A DNA stretch of 64,000 bases from Chryseobacterium sp. StRB126 (GTDB lineage: Bacteria > Bacteroidota > Bacteroidia > Flavobacteriales > Weeksellaceae): assembly GCF_000829375.1 (NCBI RefSeq), contig NZ_AP014624.1:3410001-3474000 (forward strand). The letters run 5' to 3'. A model generated the notes under the pieces. It was not told where the DNA came from. It saw nothing but the letters and a program-made list of their open reading frames with translations, and searched no databases. Shown piece after piece: positions 1 to 8,654 of the stretch. Numbering within the stretch: the stretch's first letter is position 1; each line of letters opens with the position of its first letter. The position numbers were made by a program, and so were the translations under genes.

Positions 1-1861
1 TATTCTTTCTGATTCTCGGATTGGGTTTTAAAAGAACTGTAACAGTTTCCGCTTCACCATTCGGATTGGCTGAGAAATACAATGTTTCTGAGCCTTTCTT
101 GTCTGAAGCCAGCGGATAATCTGTATTTCTTGTTACACCTGTTACAGAGAAACGCTTCATATAATAAGGTCCTTCCCTGCCTTCTCGGTAGATCATGTTA
201 TACACTGTTCTCTTATCGTTTTTCTTCCATACGGCAACGTGGAGAATATCTTTTCCGATAAATGTTTTGGCTTCCACTTTTACCACCTTCATACTACCAT
301 CTTTTCTGAAAGTAATGATATCATCAATATCTGAACAGTCAAACATATACTGATCTTTTTTCAGTGAAGTTCCGATAAAGCCTTCTTCAAAGTTGGCGTA
401 GAACTTCTCATTGGCAACAGCTACTTTAGTTGCATCAATGGTATCAAAGATTCTAAGTTCTGTTTTCCTCTGCTTGTCTTTTCCGTATTTCTTCTGGATA
501 TTCAGATAATATTCAATAGCATACGCAATCAGATTGGCAAGATGGTGTTTTACCTGCTCTATTTTTCCTTCAAGAGAGGCAATATTTTCTTTAAATTTAT
601 CTAAATCGAATCTTGAAATCCTCTTGATTCTGATCTCAGTTAATTTTAGAATATCTTCTTCTGTTACCGCTCTTAAAAGATGTTTGGTATGAGGCTTTAA
701 TCCTTTGTCAATAGTTTTCAGAACATCTTCCCAAGTCTTCACTTCTTCAATATCATGATAGATCCTGTTTTCGATGAAAATCCTTTCCAATGAAGAGAAA
801 TGCCAGCTTTCCTGAAGCTCATGAAGTTCTATTTCAAGCTCTTTTTTCAGCAATGACACCGTGTGATCCGTATTCATTTTCAGAATATCAGACACATTCA
901 TGAACATTGGTTTATCACCCACAATCACGCAGGCATTCGGAGAAATTGTTACCTGACAGTCTGTAAAGGCATACAAGGCATCAATTGTTTTATCCGGCGA
1001 CACATCATTATGAATATGAATCAGGATCTCAACCTTATCGGACGTATTGTCTTCAATTTTCTTGATCTTAATTTTTCCTTTCTCATTCGCTTTTAGGATA
1101 GAATCAATCAGATCACTCGTTGTTTTGGAATAAGGAAGTTCAGAGATCACCAGCATATGTTTATCTGTCTGGGTGATTTTAGCTCTGGCTCTTACCTTTC
1201 CGCCTCTGTGTCCATCATTGTATTCTGATACATCCAGATAACCGGCCGTTAAAAAGTCCGGATAAATCTCAAATTTCTTTCCTTTTAAATAAGCTACAGA
1301 AGCGTTAATAAGCTCATTGAAGTTATGCGGAAGGATCTTTGTGGAAAGTCCTACCCCAATTCCTTCCACTCCTTGTGCAAGAAGCAAAGGGAATTTTACC
1401 GGAAGATCAATGGGTTCGTTATTTCTGCCGTCATAGGATTTTGTCCATTCTGTAGTTTTCGGGTTAAAGACTACTTCTAATGCTAGAGGGGTTAGTCTTG
1501 CTTCAATATACCTCGCGGCAGCAGCAGAATCTCCTGTATAGATATTCCCCCAGTTTCCCTGAGTATCGATCAGCAATTCTTTCTGCCCGATCTGCACCAT
1601 GGCGTCTGTAATGGAAGCATCCCCGTGAGGGTGATACTTCATAGTATTTCCCACGATGTTGGCCACCTTATTGTAACGGCCATCTTCCAGTTCTCGCATA
1701 GAGTGCATAATTCTTCGCTGAACAGGCTTTAACCCGTCATATATCGAAGGAATCGCCCTATCCAAAATTACATAGGAAGCATAATCCAGAAACCAGTCTT
1801 TATAGAGACCGGAAACCTTCTTCAAGCTTTCACCCTCATGCGAATATTCTTCTGTCGTCAT
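1..1861 (-). CDS. parC: DNA topoisomerase IV subunit A (3' end beyond left edge)
   Basis: Type IIA topoisomerase cleavage subunit; with ParE it decatenates and relaxes DNA. The frame is open from the ATG at 1861 to the window edge, about 620 residues. The start reads MTTEEYSHEGESLKKV, followed by a winged-helix region with DYASYVILDRAIP, GLKPVQRRIMHSM and the GNTMKYHPHGDASI segment typical of GyrA/ParC. AAARYIEARLTPLA lies just before the expected catalytic tyrosine region. The gene follows parE with one small gene between and 8 nt to that gene, so it is probably one leftward operon. Pairing with a ParE-type B subunit favours ParC over GyrA. The C-terminal domain cannot be judged here. Confidence 0.93.
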   Translation of the reverse strand, partial: MTTEEYSHEGESLKKVSGLYKDWFLDYASYVILDRAIPSIYDGLKPVQRRIMHSMRELEDGRYNKVANIVGNTMKYHPHGDASITDAMVQIGQKELLIDTQGNWGNIYTGDSAAAARYIEARLTPLALEVVFNPKTTEWTKSYDGRNNEPIDLPVKFPLLLAQGVEGIGVGLSTKILPHNFNELINASVAYLKGKKFEIYPDFLTAGYLDVSEYNDGHRGGKVRARAKITQTDKHMLVISELPYSKTTSDLIDSILKANEKGKIKIKKIEDNTSDKVEILIHIHNDVSPDKTIDALYAFTDCQVTISPNACVIVGDKPMFMNVSDILKMNTDHTVSLLKKELEIELHELQESWHFSSLERIFIENRIYHDIEEVKTWEDVLKTIDKGLKPHTKHLLRAVTEEDILKLTEIRIKRISRFDLDKFKENIASLEGKIEQVKHHLANLIAYAIEYYLNIQKKYGKDKQRKTELRIFDTIDATKVAVANEKFYANFEEGFIGTSLKKDQYMFDCSDIDDIITFRKDGSMKVVKVEAKTFIGKDILHVAVWKKNDKRTVYNMIYREGREGPYYMKRFSVTGVTRNTDYPLASDKKGSETLYFSANPNGEAETVTVLLKPNPRIRKN

Positions 1862-1869
1862 CTGTTATA

Positions 1870-2346
1870 TTAATCTTTTTTCTCTTTATTAGCTTTTACA
1901 ACTTTATTTAGAGAGAGTTTTAAATCGTTTACTTCTTTTCTTGTTAAATAAGAAATCTGATATTTCAGAATGGTAGACCCATTATTCTTACTCGAGACGG
2001 TAATGTATAGTCTTTTGATGAAGAAAATACTGATTACGTCATATTTTACCAGTTTATATTTTGGAAATTCATCGTGAAGAGGTTTGTTTAAAAAAGGAAT
2101 GATATTCCTGTTCTTAAAATGCAGTGCTTCACCATCACTGTCGTATTCAAAAATCTGTCGCCCGTTAAGATGAAAGATTACTAGTAATAATATGGGAATA
2201 ATTATCATCAAATAGCTTTCGACTCCTAGCACATTAAATCTGTATTCATTGGCTAAAAATCCTACGATTCCAAACACTGCTATCATCATTAATAGGGTGT
2301 TTATAAAGTTATAAAATGATGTTTTACTACGGTTACTTAATCTCAT
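1870..2346 (-). CDS. Small membrane protein between parE and parC
   Basis: Function not recognised. The 158-residue product has two hydrophobic segments near the N-terminus (about residues 14-30 and 44-60), then a soluble, charged, beta-rich C-terminal part with the look of a bacterial PH-like membrane protein. It sits 26 nt after parE and 8 nt before parC and is probably cotranscribed with both. There is no visible motif linking it to DNA topology; the position may be operon hitch-hiking. Confidence 0.75.
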   Translation of the reverse strand: MRLSNRSKTSFYNFINTLLMMIAVFGIVGFLANEYRFNVLGVESYLMIIIPILLLVIFHLNGRQIFEYDSDGEALHFKNRNIIPFLNKPLHDEFPKYKLVKYDVISIFFIKRLYITVSSKNNGSTILKYQISYLTRKEVNDLKLSLNKVVKANKEKKD

Positions 2347-2372
2347 TGTGATTCTTATCTGGTGTCCATCAG

Positions 2373-4262
2373 TTATTGGCCGCTTACTTCATTAAGAATG
2401 TGTTTTTTATCTATGTCAGTATCATCTTCCACTACTAGGTTCTCAAGAATGAAAGTCTGTCTGTCCGGTGTATTTTTCCCCATATAAAATTCCAGTAACT
2501 GGTCTATCGTCTGATCTTTTCCTATTACTACCGGTTCTAAACGGATATCTTTTCCTATGAAATGCTTAAATTCATCAGGAGAAATCTCTCCCAAACCTTT
2601 GAATCGGGTAATTTCAGGATTTTTTCCTAAATCATTCAAGGCTTTTACTCTTTCTGCTTCTGAGTAGCAATATCTTGTTTCTTTTTTATTTCTAACCCTG
2701 AATAATGGGGTCTGAAGGATATAAAGGTGATTATTTTTAATCAGATCCGGGAAGAACTGCAGGAAGAATGTAATCATCAACAGACGGATGTGCATTCCAT
2801 CCACATCGGCATCGGTTGCAATAATTACCTGATTGTATCTCAGGTCTTCCAAACTTTCTTCAATATTTAAAGCAGCCTGAAGGAGATTAAATTCTTCATT
2901 TTCGTACACCACTTTCTTCGTCAATCCGTAGCAGTTCAGAGGTTTTCCTTTTAATGAGAATACCGCTTGTGTTTCTACATCTCTTGACTTCGTGATTGAT
3001 CCGGATGCGGAATCTCCCTCGGTAATAAAGATCTGTGTATCTCCTTTTCTTTCAGCTTTTTGATCGTTATAATGCTGTCTGCAGTCACGCAGTTTTTTGT
3101 TATGAAGTGATACTTTTTTAGCTCTTTCTCTTGCCAGCTTCTGGATTCCTGAAAGCTCTTTTCTCTCTCTCTCAGAGATCAGAATCTTCCTTTGAATTCC
3201 CTCTGCTATTTCAGGATTTTTATGCAGGAAATTATCCAGCTTACTTTTTAGAAAATCAATAATAAAGGTTCTTACGGTTGGCCCGTTAGGTCCCATATCA
3301 TTAGATCCCAGCTTTGTTTTGGTCTGAGATTCGAAAACCGGTTCTTCCACATTGATGGAAATGGCTGCAATGATTGATTTTCTGATATCAGAAGCATCAA
3401 AACTTTTATTAAAAAACTCACGGATTGTTTTCACATATGCTTCCCGAAAAGCATTAAGGTGAGTACCACCCTGTGTAGTATTCTGTCCGTTAACGAATGA
3501 AAAATACGTTTCCGTCTGTGATTTATCAGAATGGGTAATGGCAACTTCAATATCTTCATCCTTTAAATGAACGATCGGATACAGAATATCGCTTTCCAGT
3601 TCTTCTTCCAAAAGATCTTTAAGACCATTTTCAGAAAAATAGGTTTCGCCATTGAATAATATTTTCAGTCCCGGGTTCAGGTATGCATAGTTGCGGAGCA
3701 TTCTTTCGATATACTCTTTTCTATACTTGAAATGCAGGAAGATTTCACCATCGGGAATAAATGAAATTTCAGTTCCGTTTCTGTCTGAAGTTTCTTTTTC
3801 ATCAAAGTTTTCTTTGATCATACCACGGGAAAACTCTGCCGCTTTCATCATTCCATCACGGAAAGAACGTACTCTGAAATATTCTGAAAGGGCATTTACA
3901 GCTTTTGTACCCACCCCGTTCAATCCGACAGATTTCTTAAACGCCTTACTGTCGTACTTACCTCCGGTATTCATTTTGGAAACGGCATCAACCATTTTTC
4001 CCAGCGGAATTCCACGACCAAAGTCACGAATAGTAACCTTGCCGTCATCCAGCTTTATTTCAATTCTTTTTCCGGATCTCATCCTAAACTCATCAATGGA
4101 GTTATCCAGGATTTCTTTAAGCAAAATGTAAATACCATCATCGGCAGAGGCCCCGTCCCCTAGCTTCCCGATGTACATGCCGGGACGCAGACGGATATGT
4201 TCCTGCCAATCGAGGGTTCTAATATTCTCTTCGGAGTAGGTTGGATTTATTTCTTGTGACAT
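2373..4262 (-). CDS. parE: DNA topoisomerase IV subunit B
   Basis: ATPase subunit of topoisomerase IV. The GHKL ATPase fold shows [10 protein letters not shown] (near residue 50-59), DFGRGIPLG (80-88) and [14 protein letters not shown] (113-126). The TOPRIM domain shows [11 protein letters not shown] and [16 protein letters not shown], the Glu and DxD metal-binding residues. At about 629 residues it is the usual ParE length for Bacteroidota, without the long GyrB insertion. The frame opens with an upstream TTG at 4277, but ATG at 4262 (MSQEINPTY) is the natural start. It is the first gene of a leftward run parE, small membrane protein, parC. Confidence 0.95.
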   Translation of the reverse strand: MSQEINPTYSEENIRTLDWQEHIRLRPGMYIGKLGDGASADDGIYILLKEILDNSIDEFRMRSGKRIEIKLDDGKVTIRDFGRGIPLGKMVDAVSKMNTGGKYDSKAFKKSVGLNGVGTKAVNALSEYFRVRSFRDGMMKAAEFSRGMIKENFDEKETSDRNGTEISFIPDGEIFLHFKYRKEYIERMLRNYAYLNPGLKILFNGETYFSENGLKDLLEEELESDILYPIVHLKDEDIEVAITHSDKSQTETYFSFVNGQNTTQGGTHLNAFREAYVKTIREFFNKSFDASDIRKSIIAAISINVEEPVFESQTKTKLGSNDMGPNGPTVRTFIIDFLKSKLDNFLHKNPEIAEGIQRKILISERERKELSGIQKLARERAKKVSLHNKKLRDCRQHYNDQKAERKGDTQIFITEGDSASGSITKSRDVETQAVFSLKGKPLNCYGLTKKVVYENEEFNLLQAALNIEESLEDLRYNQVIIATDADVDGMHIRLLMITFFLQFFPDLIKNNHLYILQTPLFRVRNKKETRYCYSEAERVKALNDLGKNPEITRFKGLGEISPDEFKHFIGKDIRLEPVVIGKDQTIDQLLEFYMGKNTPDRQTFILENLVVEDDTDIDKKHILNEVSGQ

Positions 4263-4437
4263 ATATGATTTCAGCAAACATACAAAAGTACGAAATTGTC
4301 CAAAATTATCCGAATTTTAGTTTTCATTTTTTTATCAACATTCTTCCTTAAATCAGGATTCGTATCACAAAAAAGTAGACTTAATTGAACAAGAAATAAA
4401 GGATAAATGTCATTATTCCTACATTTACCCTCTGAAA

Positions 4438-4986
4438 TTACTGTTGAGTACCTTCCAGTTTGCCTATTATATTTTTCAGCATTGCCGGAACAATGAGTTT
4501 ATGAAAAGGACGTACCGGTAAAAAGTATAATACTCCCAGCCAGTTATGGAACTTAACCGTAGTGGAAATCGTTAAAGAATTTTCATCCTGCCCACCCTGG
4601 TTTTTATCAAATAAAAGGGAAACCCTGAAGTCCAGGTGTTTATCATCCTCACCAAGAACAATCTCATTACTGGTTTTATTAAAAACCTTAAAAATACCTA
4701 CGCTCTCCCCTACTTCACAGCTAAAATTGTCGGCTTCTTTTATAGGATCGGTCTCTGCTCCTGTTTTTAAACCGAACAATCCCACCATCTTGTTTCTGAA
4801 AGCAAACATTTTTTTCCCCCATGTGGGTCCGCTTGTAAAAAAAGCTTTACCGATTTGAGTAATATCGAAATTCTGCCCATTTCCTACCAGTCCGCCTGCA
4901 AAGCTATCTGCATAATCAAACTTTTCTTTTCCCTGCGCCAAAATGGATTTTGCCGGAAACTCAATCTTCTTAATTTTCATGATCAT
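4438..4986 (-). CDS. DUF2867-family protein
   Basis: 182 residues matching the DUF2867 pattern: a DYADSFAG segment, a central LGEDDKHLDFRVSLLF strand pair, and the C-terminal STTVKFHNWLGVLYFLP then PFHKLIVPAML stretch. The family occurs alone or fused to SDR-type oxidoreductases and is thought to bind a hydrophobic or lipid-like ligand; no reaction is established. There is no signal peptide. ATG at 4986 or 4980 (MIMKIKK) could start it. It is a single gene in the same direction as, but about 175 nt upstream of, the topoisomerase operon. Confidence 0.75.
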   Translation of the reverse strand: MIMKIKKIEFPAKSILAQGKEKFDYADSFAGGLVGNGQNFDITQIGKAFFTSGPTWGKKMFAFRNKMVGLFGLKTGAETDPIKEADNFSCEVGESVGIFKVFNKTSNEIVLGEDDKHLDFRVSLLFDKNQGGQDENSLTISTTVKFHNWLGVLYFLPVRPFHKLIVPAMLKNIIGKLEGTQQ

Positions 4987-5292
4987 TGGGTTTATATTAT
5001 TTTAAGCATAACAAATATAAGCATCACCGAACATATTTAAAAGCAAAAAGTTACATTTTTTTAAACAACTGTTTAAAGTTATTTTTTAATGGTTAAAAAT
5101 AGGATGAAGATAGATTGGAAAAATGCGGAAACCCAGTGTTTTTTTGAATACTTCCTTGCGTCATTGCGATTTCAACCTAAAAAATTCTCACAGATTTTGC
5201 TAATAACACAGATACTTTAACCCCGTAATCACGGGGTCTAAAAAAATAATTTTTACAACATTAGATACATTGATAATAATAGAAATATTTAA
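4987..5292. other. AT-rich intergenic region between divergent genes
   Basis: Divergent upstream region of the DUF2867 gene and the aminotransferase gene. It holds a perfect 7-bp hairpin (ACCCCGT, 4-nt loop, ACGGGGT) at 5219-5236 but no T-run on either strand. No small ORF with plausible start and coding character was seen. Confidence 0.5.
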
Positions 5293-6495
5293 ATGAACAG
5301 CGTTTTAAATAATTCATTAAATTCGGTATCAACAAAATCTGTTTTTATGATACAACTTCCTTTATCGAAACTTTCCAATGTGGGAACTACTATTTTCAGC
5401 CAAATGACACAGCTTGCCAATGAAAATGAAGCGATTAATCTTTCTCAAGGATTTCCTGATTTTATGCCGGATTCCGAATTATTAAATAATGTAGATCACT
5501 TTGTGAAAAAAGGTTTTAATCAATACGCACCCTTGGGCGGAATGATGGGCTTAAAGGAAGAAATTGCAAGAAAAATTGAAAACAGCCATCAGGCTGTATA
5601 TCATCCTGATACGGAAATAACGGTTACCGCAGGAGGAACCCAAGCTATTTTCACTACTATTGCTGCTTTTATCAAAAAAGATGATGAAGTGATTATTTTT
5701 GAACCAGCCTACGATTGTTATGAGCCTACCGTTGAACTTTTCGGAGGTATTGTAAAACGCTTTGAAATGAAAGCTCCGGATTATCAAATCGACTGGACCG
5801 CTGTAAAAGGTCTGATAAGCGATAATACCAAAATGATCATTCTTAATAATCCCAACAATCCATCAGGGAAAATATTAAAAGAAGAGGATATTAAAGAACT
5901 GATTGAATTGGTAAAAGGGACTTCGATTCTTATTTTAAGTGATGAAGTATATGAAAATATTGTTTTTGATGGAAAACAGCATTTAAGCATCTGTAAATAT
6001 TCTGAACTCAGGGAAAGAAGTCTTCTTGTGGCTTCATTTGGAAAGCTTTTTCATGTTACAGGCTGGAAAATAGGATATTGTGCAGCTCCCAAAGCTTTAA
6101 CAGATGAGTTCAGAAAGGTGCATCAATTCAATGTTTTTTGTGTGAATACTCCTATTCAGCTTGCTTTGGCAGAGTATATGAAAAATGATGACCATTATCT
6201 TCATCTGAATCAATTCTTTCAGGAGAAAAGAGATTTTCTGAGAAAAGGACTTTCCGGAACGTCCTTTGAGCTCCTGGATTGTGAAGGAACGTATTTCCAG
6301 GCAGTAAAATACTCTAAGATTTCGGATAAAAATGATTTTGATTTCGCTAGTGAACTGACGATTAATCATAAAGTAGCGAGTGTTCCGTTCTCATCATTTT
6401 ACAAAAACAAGATCAATGAAAATGTCATCAGATTGTGTTTTGCCAAGAAGCAGGAAACATTGGAGAGAGCCATTGAAAATCTTTCAAAAATATAA
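5293..6495 (+). CDS. PLP-dependent aminotransferase, methionine aminotransferase type
   Basis: Fold-type I class I/II aminotransferase. Visible are NLSQGFPDF near the N-terminus, TAGGTQAIF (cofactor phosphate cup), NNPNNPSGK (substrate and PLP contacts), SDEVYENIVFDG with the PLP Asp and Tyr, and SFGKLFHVTGWKIGY carrying the Schiff-base lysine. This pattern matches YbdL-like methionine or kynurenine-type aminotransferases. The ATG at 5293 adds 18 residues; ATG at 5347 (MIQLPLSKL) fits the family start better. The last 57 nt of the gene are echoed by a scar at 7361-7420 inside the following peptide array. It may supply the oxoacid step of methionine salvage. Confidence 0.88.
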   Translation: MNSVLNNSLNSVSTKSVFMIQLPLSKLSNVGTTIFSQMTQLANENEAINLSQGFPDFMPDSELLNNVDHFVKKGFNQYAPLGGMMGLKEEIARKIENSHQAVYHPDTEITVTAGGTQAIFTTIAAFIKKDDEVIIFEPAYDCYEPTVELFGGIVKRFEMKAPDYQIDWTAVKGLISDNTKMIILNNPNNPSGKILKEEDIKELIELVKGTSILILSDEVYENIVFDGKQHLSICKYSELRERSLLVASFGKLFHVTGWKIGYCAAPKALTDEFRKVHQFNVFCVNTPIQLALAEYMKNDDHYLHLNQFFQEKRDFLRKGLSGTSFELLDCEGTYFQAVKYSKISDKNDFDFASELTINHKVASVPFSSFYKNKINENVIRLCFAKKQETLERAIENLSKI

Positions 6496-6579
6496 TCATT
6501 TTCAAAATACTCAGGAAGCATTTTTCAACTTATCATTAGAGAATACATTCATTTTCAGAGATAAACAAGAACATAGTAT

Positions 6580-6659
6580 ATATTTTTTTCTTCAATAGGT
6601 GATTTACTATTGAAACTTTTCATATATTCGTAATAACTAACTCATTAAAAATCAGAATC
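6580..6659 (+). promoter_or_regulatory. Probable promoter and leader of peptide array A
   Basis: About 80 nt that resemble the segment before array B (9660-9743): T-run, AATA.GTGAT, ATTTTCA or CTTTTCA, then TAACTC..TAAAAATCA before the ATG. A TATATTCG box at 6623-6630 is one mismatch from the Bacteroidota -7 consensus TANNTTTG. No good Shine-Dalgarno is visible. Confidence 0.45.
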
Positions 6660-6830
6660 ATGAAAAGCAAAACATTATTAAAAGGAAAGAAACTTAATAA
6701 AAGAGAGCTAAGAAGCATCAATGGAGGTCTTTTGATGTGCCTGGATCCTTCACTACGATGCAGACAATATCATCCGAAGTGTGCCGAAGATCAATGTAAA
6801 CCAGACCAGCCAATAGAACCTTGGAATTAA
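6660..6830 (+). CDS. GG-leader Cys-rich peptide A1 (bacteriocin-like)
   Basis: 56-residue peptide: a basic leader with GKKLNKRELRSINGG, then a core with four cysteines spaced C-x6-C-x6-C-x4-C and an acidic/proline tail. Leaders of this type are normally cut after Gly-Gly by a C39-peptidase ABC exporter; none is encoded in this window. It is the first of three peptide genes (6660, 6861, 7083) ending at the terminator at 7257-7292. Genes like this are called bacteriocin-like in Chryseobacterium, but activity is not established; signalling or another secreted role is equally possible. Confidence 0.8.
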   Translation: MKSKTLLKGKKLNKRELRSINGGLLMCLDPSLRCRQYHPKCAEDQCKPDQPIEPWN

Positions 6831-6860
6831 TTTTACAACCATACATCTCAATACCACTAT

Positions 6861-7055
6861 ATGAAAAATCAAACATCTCTAAAAGCAAAGAAACTAAGCA
6901 AAAAAGAATTAAAAACCATTGCAGGAGGTCTCCTGAACTGTATGCCTGCTCAGGAGATCTGCCTTCCGCATATGGAGCCATGTCATTCAAATGTTGATGA
7001 GAACGGCTGTGCTATGATTTCTCCTTATTGTGGACAAAAAATATGCAGACCTTAA
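6861..7055 (+). CDS. GG-leader Cys-rich peptide A2, six-cysteine type
   Basis: 64 residues. The leader carries AKKLSKKELKTIAGG and the core has six cysteines, ending CGQKICRP. Its closest relative in the window is the first gene of array B (9744), which shares the LLNCM opening, the NGC..ISP.CGQK.CRP ending and the extra two cysteines. That pair therefore forms a six-cysteine subfamily distinct from the four-cysteine peptides. It lies 30 nt after A1, probably in the same transcript. Confidence 0.82.
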   Translation: MKNQTSLKAKKLSKKELKTIAGGLLNCMPAQEICLPHMEPCHSNVDENGCAMISPYCGQKICRP

Positions 7056-7082
7056 TAACAAACCATTTATAAAATCTAAACT

Positions 7083-7235
7083 ATGAAAAGCAAAATTCAA
7101 CTTAACGGAAGAAAATTGAATAAAAAACAATTGAGTACGATTAAAGGCGGATTAAGAATCTGCAGACCGGAAGGCTATGCAGAATGCATACAATACGGAA
7201 GATTTTGCGGGGAGCCGGAGTGCAAAACACCTTAA
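7083..7235 (+). CDS. GG-leader Cys-rich peptide A3
   Basis: 50 residues. The leader has NGRKLNKKQLSTIKGG and the core four cysteines (C-x7-C-x6-C-x4-C). It follows A2 by 27 nt and is closed by a strong intrinsic terminator 20 nt downstream, so A1-A3 look like one transcript. Function is unknown beyond family membership. Confidence 0.78.
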   Translation: MKSKIQLNGRKLNKKQLSTIKGGLRICRPEGYAECIQYGRFCGEPECKTP

Positions 7236-7256
7236 TTCGACAACCTTTATGTTATA

Positions 7257-7292
7257 TTTAAAAAGTCTATCTTGTTTGAGATAGACTTTTTA
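7257..7292 (+). terminator. Intrinsic terminator after peptide A3
   Basis: Perfect stem AAAAGTCTATCT / AGATAGACTTTT with a short TTGTTTG loop and a run of T on the plus strand. It lies just after the third peptide gene. Confidence 0.8.
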
Positions 7293-7329
7293 AATATTTT
7301 AAATCAGCAAAAAAGTATTTTACAAAAAA

Positions 7330-7420
7330 AAATGAGCATGAAATGTGATCGGGCTATTGTTTCGCCAAGAAGTCGAAAATATTGGAAAGAGCGATTGAAT
7401 ATTTATCAAAAAAATCTTAA
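7330..7420 (+). pseudogene. Scar of an aminotransferase 3' end inside the peptide array
   Basis: The stretch 7361-7420 reads FAKKSKILERAIEYLSKKS then stop. It aligns at both DNA and protein level with the last codons of the aminotransferase at 5293-6495, which read FAKKQETLERAIENLSKI then stop. The matching DNA extends upstream to about 7330 but is out of frame, with a 2-nt shift and a stop. It is a non-functional partial duplicate. In both places the gene end is followed by an AT-rich spacer and then a GG-leader peptide gene, so the scar probably marks the edge of an old tandem duplication carrying the peptide genes. Confidence 0.75.
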
Positions 7421-7542
7421 GAAATTTCCTCCTACAAAGCTCCATGAAACATATAACTCATTGTATTTTAGTTATCTCCATACGACTATTTAACTATTTT
7501 TCTTAAATTAGTGAAATAAACAAATTCATAAAAATTAAAACC

Positions 7543-7716
7543 ATGAACAAACAAAATGTAAACAAAGGAAAGAAATTGGCTAAGAATGAGCTGAAAATGA
7601 TCACAGGAGGAGGAGACGTAAGATGTAAAATCTACGGAGACCGCTGTTATTATTATGGGCCAGGATGCAGAGAAAAAGAATGTCAACCACCAACACCCGT
7701 AGATCCAATTGATTGA
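7543..7716 (+). CDS. GG-leader Cys-rich peptide A4
   Basis: 57 residues. Leader NKGKKLAKNELKMITGG followed by an extra Gly, then a core with C-x6-C-x6-C-x4-C and three tyrosines between cysteines 2 and 3. It stands alone between the aminotransferase scar and its own terminator at 7738-7766, so it appears separately transcribed. A TAAATTAG box at 7504-7511 is one mismatch from the -7 consensus. Confidence 0.8.
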   Translation: MNKQNVNKGKKLAKNELKMITGGGDVRCKIYGDRCYYYGPGCREKECQPPTPVDPID

Positions 7717-7737
7717 TATTCAATAATTATAAAAATA

Positions 7738-7766
7738 AAAGAGCCGGTTCATATGACCGGCTCTTG
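7738..7766. terminator. Bidirectional intrinsic terminator
   Basis: Stem GAGCCGGT / ACCGGCTC around a short loop, lying between peptide A4 (plus) and the SDR gene (minus), whose ends face each other. It probably serves both. Confidence 0.7.
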
Positions 7767-7801
7767 TTCTATCAATTAAAATACTGAGACTTAATACTTT
7801 T

Positions 7802-8566
7802 TTATAAAAACATTCCTCCTGAAGCTTCAATTCGTTGTCCGTTGATCCATCCGGCGGCGTCAGTACAAAGGAAAGCAACTACTCCACCGATATCATCAGG
7901 AAGTCCTACTCTTCCCAAAGCTGTAGCACCAGCCACCATTTCATTGATCTCTTTATTATCTCTTACTCTTCCACCACCGAAATCTGTTTCAATGGCTCCC
8001 GGAGCGATCACATTGGCTCTTATTTTTCGGGATCCCAATTCTTTGGCCATGTATTTTGTAAGCATTTCCACTCCTGCTTTTATTGATCCGTAGACTGAAG
8101 AGCCAGGTGTTGCAAACCTTGCCAATCCTGAAGAAATATTGATAATTCCTCCACCATCATTAATGAAAGGCAATAGTTTTTGAGTTAAGAAAAACACACC
8201 TTTGAAATGAATGTCTATCATATCATCCATCTGCTCTTCTGTAACTTCTGTAATGGGCGAATATAAAGCTGTTCCTGCATTATTGACAAGATAATCAATG
8301 CGTGAATTTCCCGTAGCCTCTTTCAGATGGCTGGTAACTTTTTCCACAAATGCATCAAAACTTTTACGGTCTTTTGTATCCAACTGAAATGCTGCAGCGT
8401 TTCTGCCCATTGCCTTGATTTCGTGAACTACAGCTTCAGCTTCTTCTTTATTACTTCTATACGTAATGATAACATCCAGTCCTTTTTCAGCGATCTTAAG
8501 GGCTGAATTTTTACCCAAACCTCTGTTGCCTCCGGTTACTAATGCTATTTTTGTCTTTGTTTCCAT
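7802..8566 (-). CDS. SDR-family oxidoreductase
   Basis: Classical short-chain dehydrogenase of 254 residues. It has the cofactor motif TGGNRGLG near the N-terminus, NNAGTA, the SSGLARF serine, the catalytic YGSIKAG Tyr-x3-Lys, and a WINGQRIEASGGMFL C-terminus. The Arg in the TYRSN segment after strand 2 suggests NADP(H). The open frame runs 29 codons further upstream, but ATG at 8566 (METKTKIALVTGG) puts the Rossmann strand at the usual place. It lies 88 nt downstream of an AraC regulator in the same direction, which probably controls it. The substrate is not predictable. Confidence 0.9.
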   Translation of the reverse strand: METKTKIALVTGGNRGLGKNSALKIAEKGLDVIITYRSNKEEAEAVVHEIKAMGRNAAAFQLDTKDRKSFDAFVEKVTSHLKEATGNSRIDYLVNNAGTALYSPITEVTEEQMDDMIDIHFKGVFFLTQKLLPFINDGGGIINISSGLARFATPGSSVYGSIKAGVEMLTKYMAKELGSRKIRANVIAPGAIETDFGGGRVRDNKEINEMVAGATALGRVGLPDDIGGVVAFLCTDAAGWINGQRIEASGGMFL

Positions 8567-8654
8567 ATTTTTGGTTGTTTTTACTGATACAAAGTTGAAA
8601 CATTTACAGCAGAAAAGATTTACCTGAATCAATCCGAAATTTGCGAAATTCAAA

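Noticed and set aside
5219..5236. GC-rich hairpin as a terminator
   Set aside because: No T-run follows on either strand and it lies upstream, not downstream, of both genes.
7272..7493. A 73-codon open frame after peptide A3
   Set aside because: It overlaps the terminator and reads the aminotransferase scar in the wrong frame; the homology is in the frame ending at 7420.
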